Shown here piece by piece: positions 8,487 to 18,154 of a DNA stretch of 46,990 nucleotides. This DNA comes from JABMMZ01 sp040403495. Lineage in GTDB: Bacteria; Bacteroidota; Bacteroidia; NS11-12g; UBA955. The stretch is from the NCBI GenBank assembly GCA_040403495.1, contig JBBAKM010000024.1, positions 1-46,990 of the forward strand, given 5' to 3'. How positions within the stretch are numbered: position 1 is the stretch's first letter; every line of letters begins with the position of its first letter. The notes under the pieces are model-generated. The model did no database searches, was not told where the DNA came from, and saw only the letters and a list, made by a program, of their open reading frames with translations. Position numbers and translations under genes: made by a program.

Positions 8487-11400
8487 TTTTTACAAAAGGA
8501 TACGTTTTAACTTCACCATTCAGGGTTATTCTGAGGTGGTAAGTGCCGTTTGCTAATGCAGAAATATTTAGTTTGAACTCTGTTACACCCGGATAATCTT
8601 TGTCATCTTTCAACACCGTTTTTCCTACAGCATCTATAATTTCAATTCGCATGTTTTTGGTGAATTGATTGCTAGTAAATTGAAGCGTTTCTGAAACAGG
8701 ATTCGGATATAGGCTGATATTGAAGTTTTTAAATTGCGCAGGGTCAGCATTGTTAATGTCTATACAAACTGTATCGGTGCAACCAATATTATCCTCTAAA
8801 ATACGACAAACAGTGTATTGACCATATTGCTCGTAATTGTATTTTTTTAATTCGTTTTGTGCAGAAAGTTCAGAGTTTACACGCCACTCTATTCGACTTG
8901 TAAATGGCGAAGCATCTTGGTAATTAACCTCCACTTCTTTTCTAAACAAGCGAGTAAATGATAAATTGTTTTGACTGAAATCAGACACATATACTTGAAC
9001 AGTTTTCCAAGCGGTGTCACTACATCCATCGTCGAGCAATACGCGGTAGGTTTGGGTTTTGTTATTGGTGAATACTTGGATATTTCCTGTATTGCCATTG
9101 TCCCATAAGAAATTCACTTGTTTGGAAGTATTGGCATTAAAATTAACTGAAAGTGGATTGTAACTGCATTTACTGGTAAAATTAGGTGAAATATCAAGCG
9201 CAGTTGTTACAAAAGCAGTCATTAGCTTTACAATACTATCACCACAGCCATCGCTTACTTTATACCAATATGATTGTGTTTTAAACGAATCAATAAACCA
9301 TTCTTTTTGAACCAAATTATCAATAAAATATCGATAAGTATTGGTTTTTCCGCCTTCGGCTTTGCTCGTTAATTGCAATGATTGGCCAAAGCAAACTTGT
9401 GTGTCGGGAATAGTAATTAAACTTAAAGGCTCATATACATTTAGGAATAATGTGTCGAATGCATTTGGTTGAGAACAAGCATCACTCAATTCTACTATAA
9501 TGGCTTGCGACTGTGCAGGTAAAAAAGAATAACTAGACCCTGTGGCATTAAAATTCAACCATTTCACGCTGCTTTGTCCAGGTTTTCCGCCATTCGAAAC
9601 AGCATTCAATGTAATGGGTTTTTGGTAACACCAAGTGTCTGTTTTGTTAATTTGAACAGACAAAGGATTGTAAACGAAAATGCTTACCGAATCAGTGAAA
9701 GAGGGACTACAACCATCGCTCAAAGTTGCGATTATCGTTTCGCTTTTTTGGGCAGTTTTATTGGGTGAAAATCCGCTAAGTCCATTTGGTTTCCATTGTA
9801 TTTGGTAATTTTTACTGTTGCCTCCATTTGGACTGTAGTTCAACTCTAATTGATTGCCATAGCACAAGGTGTCTTTATTTGGAATAATTACTCCACTTAA
9901 TGGACTTAATACAACAATTTGTGTGGTGTCAAAAATAGATTTTTCGGTACACAAATCGGTGATAATGACAGACCAAGTTTGTGTAGTTTTTAAGTTGTTA
10001 AATGTTCTCAGTGGGGTCGACCAATTGGTGTCTTTCCATTGATAAAAGTATGTGCCATTTCCGCCTTTTACATTCAATTTAATTTGGGCAGATTCTAAGT
10101 AACAAACAGTAGTATCGCTCTCTTTGTTTAAGATTAAAGGGGCTTTGTTTTGGATATAAATAGTTTTGAAGCTTGTGTCAGGATAACAATTGTCAAAATA
10201 GAAAACTTTTACAATCTGATTTTCGTTGATTTTTAAAGAAATCTCATTCTTGAAATACACACTGTCTTTTGTTTGAATAATACACTGCTGAAATCCCGGT
10301 CTACCTCCAGAAAGTGTTGGTTTAATCGTTATGGTTTCGCCAATACAAGCGCTCAAAGTATCGGGACTGTTAATTACTGGTTTTGGAAATAGTTGGTACT
10401 GATTTCTGCCATCAAGTAAAGCATTTTTTGAAAGGTCTTTTGTATTAATAGCGCCACATAAATTTTGGACTTGAGCCCATACAAATCTTGGAGAAGAAAT
10501 AATGGAACTGTAAGTGTTAGCATAACCTTTGTACAGCGTATCTGTAACATTTAAAGAATCCTTAAACCAAATAATCAAAGGTTTTGTTTGGCTTTTGACA
10601 ATTATAGAGTCCTTAACATTGCTGTATAAGCAAACGGTAGTGTCTCTGTTTACTAATTTCACTTGAATTGGGGTGTCTATATCAAAACGAGCCGTGCGTG
10701 TGTAAACGGGAGCTAAGCATTGATTGGTGTACATTCTTCTAACAAAAACCAAAGGCGTGTTAAAGTAAGAATTCAAAACAAGTGAATCCGTATTAACCCC
10801 AAAATTGGTCCAATTAGGATTGTTAATTGTATGATATTGCCACACAGCTTGGAGAGGCGCACTGCCCTTAGCTTTTGATTTAATATGGTAAAGTTGCGTG
10901 TAACACACCATACTGTCTACAGGTTGTAGTAGTATTCTAGGGGGTTTAGTGAGTGAATCGGGCGTTACGGAAAAGGCTATTGTTCGTTGACTTTCCGCGC
11001 CATTCAAATGTCTTCGTGACAAGGCAAACCAATTTTGCGTATAGTTTTTGAGTTGAGTAACTAAGAAATTGGTATCAGCAGTAGTGCCTATCATTTTCAT
11101 TTGACCATCTATCAACTGGTGAATGCGATAAAAGGCAGTTTGAGGATTTTTGCGCCAACTAATATAAACCTGACTGTCACAGGTTTTGAAAGTAATTCCA
11201 CCGGTAACATTTCTAGTAATATCAAAGGTTTGGTTAGATTCATCTGTTGAGCCATTACTACCTGCAAAGATTCGAATAAGTGCTTTGGAAGTACTAACAG
11301 TATCGGGTAAATTTTGCCAAGCAAATGAACGGACATTATTGGCAATTCCACTGGCTATATTGGTATAATTAGCGCCGCTGTCTCTTGAAAACTGAATAGT

Positions 11401-13245
11401 GAACGTGCCTGTTACCCCTTTGGCATCCCAACGAATAAGTTGTGATTTGGCAGCAGATGACGGGGCTTCCATGGTTTCATTCCCATTAGGATATACTACA
11501 GAAATGCCTTTCTTTTCTTTGAGGTATGAAACAGCAAAAGGGTGCAAGCCATTGGGGATTTTTTTGCCAAAAACCCTGATAATATATCTTCCTGAAGAGG
11601 GATTTAGGATGGTGACTTGTTCGATGTTATTTAAACTATCGCGTTTGCGAATGGCTAGGTTGGCAGGGGATGCAGGATTACACCACCATGGGAGTATGGA
11701 ATTGCCTGCTGAGTCGATTATAATTAAATCTAAATCATTTACTAAGATAGGGTTACTGCTAGGATTTACCTCAGGGTCATTCCAAGTTAACATTACTTTT
11801 AGTTGATGCAATTGAGCGCTTAAGTAAATGGTGTCGTCGGTAAATTGGTTATTGCCAATGCTGTCTATTTTCCAAGAATTAGAATCTATTATTTCAATTG
11901 AATTTTGGCCATTAATTCTTCCAAAACCATGTTTAAAATCAGGACCAAGATTACCCACATCATCGGCACCATTTGCAATGATATTTTTTGCTAGATAATT
12001 AATTGGTGTGTAACCATGAATTGAATTAAATTTTTGATACAGCAATGCCAATGTTCCTGTAGCTCCCGGAGTAGCCATTGAAGTACCACTGCTAGAACCA
12101 TATCCATTGGTTGCAATAGTGCTTATCACATTAACACCTGAGGCTGCAATTTCGGGTTTAAAACGGCCATCTCTTGTAGGTCCGGCGCTACTAAAATTAG
12201 CTTCAGCATCTTGCGCAGTGACAGCTGCTACAGAAAGTGTATTTTTTGCACTTTGGAAACCCGAAGTGATAGTGCCAAAGCCGCCAGCAATACAGTTCAT
12301 CGACCTAGAATTAGCCGCTGCATACACATGTAACAAATCGGGGTGCTTGTTAGACAATAAATCCATCTCGGTACTAGTGCCATCATAATTGGCAAATGAA
12401 GTACATTGACTGGTCCAATAACCATAAGAATTTTGAGTTAATACATAGTTGTATTTCGACTTATTGGTATCCATTTCAACGGGAATATCACCCATAAAAT
12501 CCCAACTGAAAACAAAAGATTCAGGGGCCATTCCTCGGTATAATGGATTCAAATTTCCTGCGCCAGACATGGTTCCTGCAACGTGCGTGGCATGAGCGCT
12601 ATAGTTGGGTGCTTTAATGATTTTAACACGATTATTCAGGTCGATGTGATTGCCTACATTGCCACCATCCCATTCCCCAATTATTATGTTTTTGCCTGTC
12701 AAAGCATTTGTGTCATTCAAAGGGAATGTGGGTGCAAAAGAATTGACACGGTGATTGCCTCTTTCTAAGAAATTAAAAGTTTGAACGCTTGGAGATTGGT
12801 ATATAATTCTTTTTACATAATTTAGATTGGCAATTTCTAAAATGGTTTCATTAGTCGTTTTTAGCGTTAATGCATTAAAGCTCTTTCTATGGGTAAAATT
12901 GGCTTCGGGGTGGTTTTCAGAAATCCATTTGGATAGTTCAGTTAAATGAGAAGATTCAAAACAATAAACAGTTACAGTTTGGGAGATTGAATCTTCATTT
13001 TTCCATAAAGAATAAATCTTTTGAGCCGTTGTTAAAGGTTGAATTAACAGGGATTTATTTATGTTAACGGCACCGACATAGACACTGTCAGGGGAATAAA
13101 ACCCATAGGATTTTAAGGAAATACTGCCAATTGGGGAATTTAATACAGAAGAATGAACTAGCCCAAATTGTTGAGATTGAGCATAGGTATTAAAGGAATA
13201 AAAAGCTAAAATTAAAGCTAATAAACTGGTAAAATTTTTAACCAT
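8479..13245 (-). CDS. Secreted subtilisin-like S8 peptidase with T9SS sorting domain
   Basis: A 1588-residue protein. A signal peptide (residues 1-22, ending TYA-Q) is followed by an S8 catalytic domain with D193 (GEWDGGNVGNH), H221 (HATHVAGT), oxyanion N312 and S389 (GTSMATPG). A jelly-roll region around residue 500 (LVNDLDLIIID) is typical of large subtilases. The second half, from about residue 790, consists of repeated Ig/SprB-like units of about 80-90 residues, each beginning with a [T/S]xC motif (TVCYLES, TLCYGNQ, TWCYQKP, TQVCFGQ) and containing a GGxxxxY core. The last 75 residues (SLYPNPVSETLQF through HLRITLNGE) form a type A type IX secretion sorting domain, so the enzyme should be exported and anchored to or released from the surface. 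Confidence 0.92.
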   Translation of the reverse strand: MVKNFTSLLALILAFYSFNTYAQSQQFGLVHSSVLNSPIGSISLKSYGFYSPDSVYVGAVNINKSLLIQPLTTAQKIYSLWKNEDSISQTVTVYCFESSHLTELSKWISENHPEANFTHRKSFNALTLKTTNETILEIANLNYVKRIIYQSPSVQTFNFLERGNHRVNSFAPTFPLNDTNALTGKNIIIGEWDGGNVGNHIDLNNRVKIIKAPNYSAHATHVAGTMSGAGNLNPLYRGMAPESFVFSWDFMGDIPVEMDTNKSKYNYVLTQNSYGYWTSQCTSFANYDGTSTEMDLLSNKHPDLLHVYAAANSRSMNCIAGGFGTITSGFQSAKNTLSVAAVTAQDAEANFSSAGPTRDGRFKPEIAASGVNVISTIATNGYGSSSGTSMATPGATGTLALLYQKFNSIHGYTPINYLAKNIIANGADDVGNLGPDFKHGFGRINGQNSIEIIDSNSWKIDSIGNNQFTDDTIYLSAQLHQLKVMLTWNDPEVNPSSNPILVNDLDLIIIDSAGNSILPWWCNPASPANLAIRKRDSLNNIEQVTILNPSSGRYIIRVFGKKIPNGLHPFAVSYLKEKKGISVVYPNGNETMEAPSSAAKSQLIRWDAKGVTGTFTIQFSRDSGANYTNIASGIANNVRSFAWQNLPDTVSTSKALIRIFAGSNGSTDESNQTFDITRNVTGGITFKTCDSQVYISWRKNPQTAFYRIHQLIDGQMKMIGTTADTNFLVTQLKNYTQNWFALSRRHLNGAESQRTIAFSVTPDSLTKPPRILLQPVDSMVCYTQLYHIKSKAKGSAPLQAVWQYHTINNPNWTNFGVNTDSLVLNSYFNTPLVFVRRMYTNQCLAPVYTRTARFDIDTPIQVKLVNRDTTVCLYSNVKDSIIVKSQTKPLIIWFKDSLNVTDTLYKGYANTYSSIISSPRFVWAQVQNLCGAINTKDLSKNALLDGRNQYQLFPKPVINSPDTLSACIGETITIKPTLSGGRPGFQQCIIQTKDSVYFKNEISLKINENQIVKVFYFDNCYPDTSFKTIYIQNKAPLILNKESDTTVCYLESAQIKLNVKGGNGTYFYQWKDTNWSTPLRTFNNLKTTQTWSVIITDLCTEKSIFDTTQIVVLSPLSGVIIPNKDTLCYGNQLELNYSPNGGNSKNYQIQWKPNGLSGFSPNKTAQKSETIIATLSDGCSPSFTDSVSIFVYNPLSVQINKTDTWCYQKPITLNAVSNGGKPGQSSVKWLNFNATGSSYSFLPAQSQAIIVELSDACSQPNAFDTLFLNVYEPLSLITIPDTQVCFGQSLQLTSKAEGGKTNTYRYFIDNLVQKEWFIDSFKTQSYWYKVSDGCGDSIVKLMTAFVTTALDISPNFTSKCSYNPLSVNFNANTSKQVNFLWDNGNTGNIQVFTNNKTQTYRVLLDDGCSDTAWKTVQVYVSDFSQNNLSFTRLFRKEVEVNYQDASPFTSRIEWRVNSELSAQNELKKYNYEQYGQYTVCRILEDNIGCTDTVCIDINNADPAQFKNFNISLYPNPVSETLQFTSNQFTKNMRIEIIDAVGKTVLKDDKDYPGVTEFKLNISALANGTYHLRITLNGEVKTYPFVKIN

Positions 13246-13253
13246 GTGAAATA

Positions 13254-13261
13254 CAAAGTTA
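13254..13261 (-). promoter_or_regulatory. -7 box of the S8 peptidase gene
   Basis: TAACTTTG on the minus strand lies 8 bases before the ATG at 13245, predicting a leader of only a few bases. No -33 TTG is evident at normal spacing. Confidence 0.45.
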
Positions 13262-13281
13262 AAAAAGTTTGGTTTAAAAAA

Positions 13282-13974
13282 TTAATTTATTTCAATTAAG
13301 CCACTTTTAATAGCCATCATCATCAGTCCCATAGAGTTTTTAACTTCCAATTTATTTAGGATGTTTTGTCTATGGTTGTCAACAGTTCTTTTACTTAAAG
13401 AGAGTCTATTTGCAATTTCTTCATTGGTGTGTTCTTGCGCTATAAGAGTCATAATTTCTTTTTCTCTATTAGAAAGCATTTCAACAAGACCAGCATCTTT
13501 ATTAACGGTTAAGTTATAAGTGGTTGGTTTAGAAGTTAGATGTTTGTAGTATTGGTAGGTCATCAATTGAGACACCTCAGGAGAAAACACCACACCACCT
13601 CTTAACACCTTATCAATACCACTTACAAGTTCGTCATGAGAAACGTTTTTAAGAACATAACCATTGGCACCAGCTGTCACCATATCTTGAATGTAGTTCA
13701 ATTCATTGTAGTTGGATATACCAATAATTTTTATATCTGGATTTACTTTTTTAAGTTCAGAAGTAACGAGCGCACCGTCTAAGTCAACCAGTTGGTAATC
13801 AACTAAAGCGACGTCAATTTCTTCTTTTCTTGCTGTTTTGATAGCAACATCGAGTTTGTCGGTGTCAAATACTTTGTAGGTTACTTGTCCATCACCTATT
13901 TCAAGCATGGTTCTTAAACCATCTCTTATCATTTCAAAATCATCAACAATGAGAACTTTTATAGCTTTATTCAT
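13282..13974 (-). CDS. NarL/FixJ-type response regulator
   Basis: A 230-residue two-domain regulator. The receiver domain (residues 1-125) has the acidic pair D11/D12, the phosphoacceptor D59 (VALVDYQ), S87 and K109 (GYVLKN). The C-terminal LuxR/GerE HTH (about 165-230) contains LSNREKEIMTLIAQEHTNEE and LSKRTVDNHRQNILNKL. It lies 12 bases downstream of the histidine kinase and is surely its partner. Targets are unknown; the divergent aminotransferase-acyltransferase operon is the obvious candidate by position. Confidence 0.92.
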   Translation of the reverse strand: MNKAIKVLIVDDFEMIRDGLRTMLEIGDGQVTYKVFDTDKLDVAIKTARKEEIDVALVDYQLVDLDGALVTSELKKVNPDIKIIGISNYNELNYIQDMVTAGANGYVLKNVSHDELVSGIDKVLRGGVVFSPEVSQLMTYQYYKHLTSKPTTYNLTVNKDAGLVEMLSNREKEIMTLIAQEHTNEEIANRLSLSKRTVDNHRQNILNKLEVKNSMGLMMMAIKSGLIEIN

Positions 13975-13986
13975 GGGTTATATTTT

Positions 13987-15141
13987 TTATTTTAATGGAA
14001 TCATAATTTCTATGGATACACCTTCATCTTTTTGAGATTTAATATTGATGTCACCATTCAGATAGTTTACTCTTAGGTTCATATTGTCAATACCATTTCC
14101 TTTGTTGATTGTATTGTTGTCAAAACCAACGCCATCATCGGCCATTTTCAAGAGTAACTTAGATTGGTCTGCTTTTAAATCAATAAAGATGTTTTTACAA
14201 CGAGAGTGTTTAATTGAATTATTTACAAATTCTTGGATAATTCTATACACAGACATTGCGGTATTAGGCTCAATAAATTGAGTAATTGGTTCCAATTTTA
14301 ATGTAAAGTTGATTTGAGTACTAAATTGAACTAAATCGGCAAGCTGTTCAACTGTTTTTATTAAACCAAATCTTTCGATAGAACGAGGCATTAATTGGAA
14401 ACAGATATTTCTTATTTCATCGGCAACTCCATCAATGATTTTTTGAGTCTTTTTGAACAAATCATCTTTTAATTTTTCATCTTTTTGATTTTGCAATGAA
14501 TTAATGAAAAACTTAAGGGCCGAAATTTGTTGTCCAACACTGTCATGTAAGTCAGAAGCAACTCTGTTTCTCTCGTCTTCTTGGGTTTTAATAATAGTAG
14601 CAATTCTTCTTGCTTCCTCTTGAAGTTTATCAGTTAAATCCTGAATTTTTATTAAAAAAAGACGTTTTTGAGGATCAATTGGAGAAATGCTGCATTCAAC
14701 AGCAATATTGTTATTGTTTGAATAAACCTCAGTATTGAGAGTATGAACAGATAATTCTTTTTCAACCTTTTTAATGATTTTATCAAACTCTTCAAGTTTA
14801 ACAAATTGAGTTACTTTTTGCCATTTTAAATCAACAACTTCAAAGTAAAGCATTGAAATAAAACTGTTATTGTAATCTACAATTTCACCGTGGTGGTTAA
14901 TTACAACAAGGCTATCTGTAACAGAATTGAATGCGGAGTTAAAAAAGTTTTTACCAATCGTAATTTCTTTTAACTCTTCACCCAACATATTAATACCCGA
15001 CATGATAATATCTAAAGTATCAAAATCATCCGAAATATTTAATTTTTTTGAAAAATCGCCTTGAGAATACGAAACCAAGGTGTTTTCAATCTTATTTAAT
15101 CTATTTTCTAAATCTTTTAATGGAGTCTTCACTGGTATCAT
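13987..15141 (-). CDS. Cytosolic sensor histidine kinase (PAS, HisKA_3)
   Basis: A 384-residue kinase of the NarX/DesK-like HisKA_3 class with no membrane segment or signal peptide. A helical N-terminus (1-65) leads to a PAS domain (about 70-175, SVTDSLVVINHHGEIVDYNN), then the dimerisation/phosphoacceptor helix with H199 (VASDLHDSVGQQISALK) and a HATPase_c domain with its N box (IIQEFVNNSIKH) and G1 box (ADDGVGFD). The lack of membrane segments means it senses an internal signal, possibly a PAS-bound ligand or a partner such as the STAS-like protein encoded 4 bases upstream. It forms an operon with the downstream response regulator. Confidence 0.92.
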   Translation of the reverse strand: MIPVKTPLKDLENRLNKIENTLVSYSQGDFSKKLNISDDFDTLDIIMSGINMLGEELKEITIGKNFFNSAFNSVTDSLVVINHHGEIVDYNNSFISMLYFEVVDLKWQKVTQFVKLEEFDKIIKKVEKELSVHTLNTEVYSNNNNIAVECSISPIDPQKRLFLIKIQDLTDKLQEEARRIATIIKTQEDERNRVASDLHDSVGQQISALKFFINSLQNQKDEKLKDDLFKKTQKIIDGVADEIRNICFQLMPRSIERFGLIKTVEQLADLVQFSTQINFTLKLEPITQFIEPNTAMSVYRIIQEFVNNSIKHSRCKNIFIDLKADQSKLLLKMADDGVGFDNNTINKGNGIDNMNLRVNYLNGDINIKSQKDEGVSIEIMIPLK

Positions 15142-15145
15142 TAAT

Positions 15146-15529
15146 TTAAAGATTTACTTTTTGAGAGTGGAGCCAAGCAATTGCTTCATTAGAATCATCA
15201 AATGCTTTAACTTTTAATTTTGGTTTAGTAATTTTCAAAAAGAAATTAACAAGCATTTTACTAAACATTGAACTTTGAACAATAGCTACACATTTTATGC
15301 CTTGGGTGCCTTCTACTGAAGAGAAATAATCTCTTGCAGCTTTGTCTAAACTTACTACGCCACCATCAAAAACAATGGAAGGTAATACCCTGCCTTTAAG
15401 CATATTGAGTCTTTCATCAACAATATTCTTGGCATCCTCAAGTTCTATCTTCATGCCTCTTTTGTATGTGGCATGCATGATATCATCAATGATTTCCATT
15501 TTGATGATTTTATTTTCGAATATTTCCAT
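15146..15529 (-). CDS. STAS/SpoIIAA-like small protein
   Basis: A 127-residue soluble protein with the alternating strand-helix pattern of STAS/SpoIIAA-like domains (strands at MEIIDDIMHATY, VLPSIVFDGG, KCVAIVQSS, KLKVKAFDD, and the last-helix motif EAIAWLHSQ). It resembles the Bacteroidota group annotated as STAS/SEC14 or DUF7793 proteins. I see no conserved phosphorylatable Ser motif clear enough to name. It is first in the operon with the histidine kinase (4 bases) and response regulator and is divergent from the PLP-acyltransferase fusion, so a role as a binding or signal-input partner of the kinase is plausible but inferred. Confidence 0.7.
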   Translation of the reverse strand: MEIFENKIIKMEIIDDIMHATYKRGMKIELEDAKNIVDERLNMLKGRVLPSIVFDGGVVSLDKAARDYFSSVEGTQGIKCVAIVQSSMFSKMLVNFFLKITKPKLKVKAFDDSNEAIAWLHSQKVNL

Positions 15530-15554
15530 TTTACACGTATATAATTAATTTAAC

Positions 15555-15569
15555 TAGTATTAAATACTA
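15555..15569. promoter_or_regulatory. Short palindrome in the divergent promoter region
   Basis: TAGTATT-A-AATACTA is a perfect 7-base inverted repeat with a one-base centre, lying 25 bases before the STAS-like gene and 73 before the PLP-acyltransferase gene. It could be an operator for the NarL-type regulator; in AT-rich DNA it may also be chance. Confidence 0.3.
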
Positions 15570-15641
15570 TTCACTTTTGGTGTATGAGTATAAGCACTTA
15601 TCAACATTTGGGTTTATCATCTTATTTTTTATGTTGTTTAT

Positions 15642-18134
15642 ATGAATGATGTTTGCAATATTAATGAAATAATTAATTACCCAAAAGAAATAATGAATAA
15701 TTTACTCAACATAGTATTTAATGTAATCAACGATGGAAAGAACAGTGGAATTCTTCATTTAGATGTTTCTGACGAAGTTTTAAATGGTAATTATATCACA
15801 ATCAACCAAATAAACGCTGTTAACTTTAGCTCATGTAGTTATCTTGGTTTGGAATTTGATGAACGTTTAAAAGAAGGTGCAACTAAAGCAATAAGAAACT
15901 ACGGCACACAGTTTTCGGCTTCTCGCGCCTATCTGTCCTCTTATCACTACAGAATATTAGAATCTAAATTTAACAAAATATTTGACGGTCACTGTGTTGT
16001 GGTTCCTACTACTACACTTGGACACATTGCTACTATTCCTGTAATTGTTGGTCTAAATGACGCTGTTATTCTTGACCACCAAGTCCACAATTCTGTGCAA
16101 ACTGCTGTAACATTACTTAAGCCAAAAGGTGTTCATATTGAGCTTTTAAGGCACAATAGAATGGATCTTTTGGAAACTAGAATTGAAGAGTTGAGCAAAA
16201 AACACGACAAAGTTTGGTATTTCGCTGATGGTATCTACTCTATGTATGGTGACGGAACCCCAGTTGAAAAGGTGTATGACCTAATGGACAAGCATGAAAA
16301 ATTTCATTTTTATGTGGATGATGCCCATGGAATGAGTTGCTATGGTAAACATGGTCGCGGTTATGTGTTGAACAAAAAATCGATGCACCCCAAAATGGTT
16401 TTAGCTATTAGTTTAGCAAAAGCCTTTGCAACAGGTGGTGCTGTTATGGTTTTTTCAAATGAGGAAATGTGCAATTTTGTAAGAACCTGCGGTGGTCCAA
16501 TGATTACCTCAGGTCCAATGCAACCTGCCGCCCTTGGTGCAGCTATTGCCTCAGCAGATATTCACCTCTCTAAAGAAATAAAATCAATGCAAACGGCATT
16601 GAATGATAATATCAAGTTCGCTAACTTAATGATTAAGAAAACAAATTTACCTCTTATCAAAGATTTAAATTCTCCCGTTTTCTTTATAGGGGTAGGTTTG
16701 CATAAAATTGGTTATCAGGTTATTAAAAAAATGCTCGACGATGGGTTTTATACCAATCTAGGCGCATTCCCTGCTGTACCTATCAAAAATACGGGCGTGC
16801 GTTTTACTATAACTCGACTTCATACTTTTGAGCAGATAGAAAAAATGATTGAATCTATGAATCGTCATTTTAATGAAGCACTAGTTGAGCATAATTTTAG
16901 TATTGAACAAATCAACAAAGCATTTGGAATAGAAACTAAAACTAATCATGCTATCATTGAACAAGTTGAGACAATCTTAAATGCGTCTCAACTGGTAGTC
17001 GAAAAATACGAAACTATTAAAGACATTCAACCTGAAGTTTGGAATACTATTTATGAAGGTAAAGGTAGTTTCGATTACGATGGTATGTTGTTCCTTGAGT
17101 CTGTTTATAAAGGAAATCCTCAAAAAGAAAACAATTGGGAATTTGATTACATCATCGTTAAAGATGAAACAGGCGAAGTGGTTCTCTCTACTTTCTTTAC
17201 AACTACTATTAGCAAAGACGATATGTTGTCACACGAAGCCATTTCCGACTTTATTGAAAACATCAGAAGAACAGAAGATCCTTACTACCTAACCTCTAAA
17301 ATGGTAATGGCCGGTTCTCTTTTAACAGAGGGCGAGCATATTTACATTAACACCAAACACAGTTTACATAAAGCAGCTATTGACGAATTATTCAATTTTG
17401 GTGGTTCATTAATGAAAAAATACAACGCAGGAAACATCATGTTGCGTGACTTTGAAGACAATAACTACGAACTTGATAAATTTATGTTGGAAAATGGGTA
17501 TTTTAAAACAACCATGCCCGAGCGACATGTTATTGAATCCCTAAATTGGAATGATATTTATGAGTATAGCATGACTTTGCCTAAAAAGTACAGAAAACAT
17601 TTTAGAAGTGAAGTTCAACGTTTCGAGGATAAAATCATTTGTAAAGTAATAAAAGAACCAACCGAATTAAATATTCACAATTGGAAATCACTCTACAAGC
17701 AAATTAAAAATAGCAGTTTGAAATTAAACACATTTGATTTGCCTGATAAATTGTTTACAGACATAGCCTCTTTTAAAAACTGGGATATCCTTTCATTACG
17801 TCCATCTGAATCGCCTGACAAAGAAATTTCAGTAGTGTTTAACTACATTTCAGGGAAAACCTACAATGCAATGTTTATCGGTATTGATAAATCATTTGAG
17901 GCAGAATTCAGTGTTTACAGACAAGCCATTTACAATGTGTTAAAAAGAGCAAAAGAACTCAATTGCGAAAGTATTAACCTAGGATTTACAGCTACATTAG
18001 AAAAGAAAAGATTCGGTGCAGAAACCTATTCAACAGTTGCCTACATGCAAATGGATGATACGTTCAACTCTTCTGTTATTGAGTCTATACAAATTACAAA
18101 TAAAATAAACCAAACGATTACTAAATCAAACTAA
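15642..18134 (+). CDS. Alpha-oxoamine-synthase-like PLP enzyme fused to GNAT/FemAB-like acyltransferase
   Basis: An 830-residue fusion. Residues about 40-430 are a fold-type I PLP enzyme most like alpha-oxoamine synthases (AONS, KBL, serine palmitoyltransferase): VDDAHG at 225-230 with D226/D227/H229, the GYGKHGRG-like turn after it (CYGKHGRGYV), and the Schiff-base lysine K260 in ISLAKAFATGGAV. Such enzymes condense an amino acid with an acyl thioester. After a helical linker, residues about 490-815 form a second domain resembling the DUF482/Acetyltransf_6 branch of the GNAT/FemAB superfamily (FDYIIVKDETGEVVLSTFFT, LPKKYRKHFRSEVQRFED, CESINLGFTATLEKKRFG). A natural reading is a bifunctional synthase that makes an acylated amino-ketone and then N-acylates it, as in sphingolipid- or sulfonolipid-type lipids; the substrate is not readable. 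Similar bifunctional fusions exist in Bacteroidota. Confidence 0.82.
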   Translation: MNDVCNINEIINYPKEIMNNLLNIVFNVINDGKNSGILHLDVSDEVLNGNYITINQINAVNFSSCSYLGLEFDERLKEGATKAIRNYGTQFSASRAYLSSYHYRILESKFNKIFDGHCVVVPTTTLGHIATIPVIVGLNDAVILDHQVHNSVQTAVTLLKPKGVHIELLRHNRMDLLETRIEELSKKHDKVWYFADGIYSMYGDGTPVEKVYDLMDKHEKFHFYVDDAHGMSCYGKHGRGYVLNKKSMHPKMVLAISLAKAFATGGAVMVFSNEEMCNFVRTCGGPMITSGPMQPAALGAAIASADIHLSKEIKSMQTALNDNIKFANLMIKKTNLPLIKDLNSPVFFIGVGLHKIGYQVIKKMLDDGFYTNLGAFPAVPIKNTGVRFTITRLHTFEQIEKMIESMNRHFNEALVEHNFSIEQINKAFGIETKTNHAIIEQVETILNASQLVVEKYETIKDIQPEVWNTIYEGKGSFDYDGMLFLESVYKGNPQKENNWEFDYIIVKDETGEVVLSTFFTTTISKDDMLSHEAISDFIENIRRTEDPYYLTSKMVMAGSLLTEGEHIYINTKHSLHKAAIDELFNFGGSLMKKYNAGNIMLRDFEDNNYELDKFMLENGYFKTTMPERHVIESLNWNDIYEYSMTLPKKYRKHFRSEVQRFEDKIICKVIKEPTELNIHNWKSLYKQIKNSSLKLNTFDLPDKLFTDIASFKNWDILSLRPSESPDKEISVVFNYISGKTYNAMFIGIDKSFEAEFSVYRQAIYNVLKRAKELNCESINLGFTATLEKKRFGAETYSTVAYMQMDDTFNSSVIESIQITNKINQTITKSN

Positions 18135-18154
18135 CTAAATCAAATCAAAATTTT

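Noticed and set aside
15642..18134. Naming the fusion as serine palmitoyltransferase or cysteate acyltransferase
   Set aside because: The PLP domain has the family residues but nothing I can read that fixes the amino acid or acyl donor.
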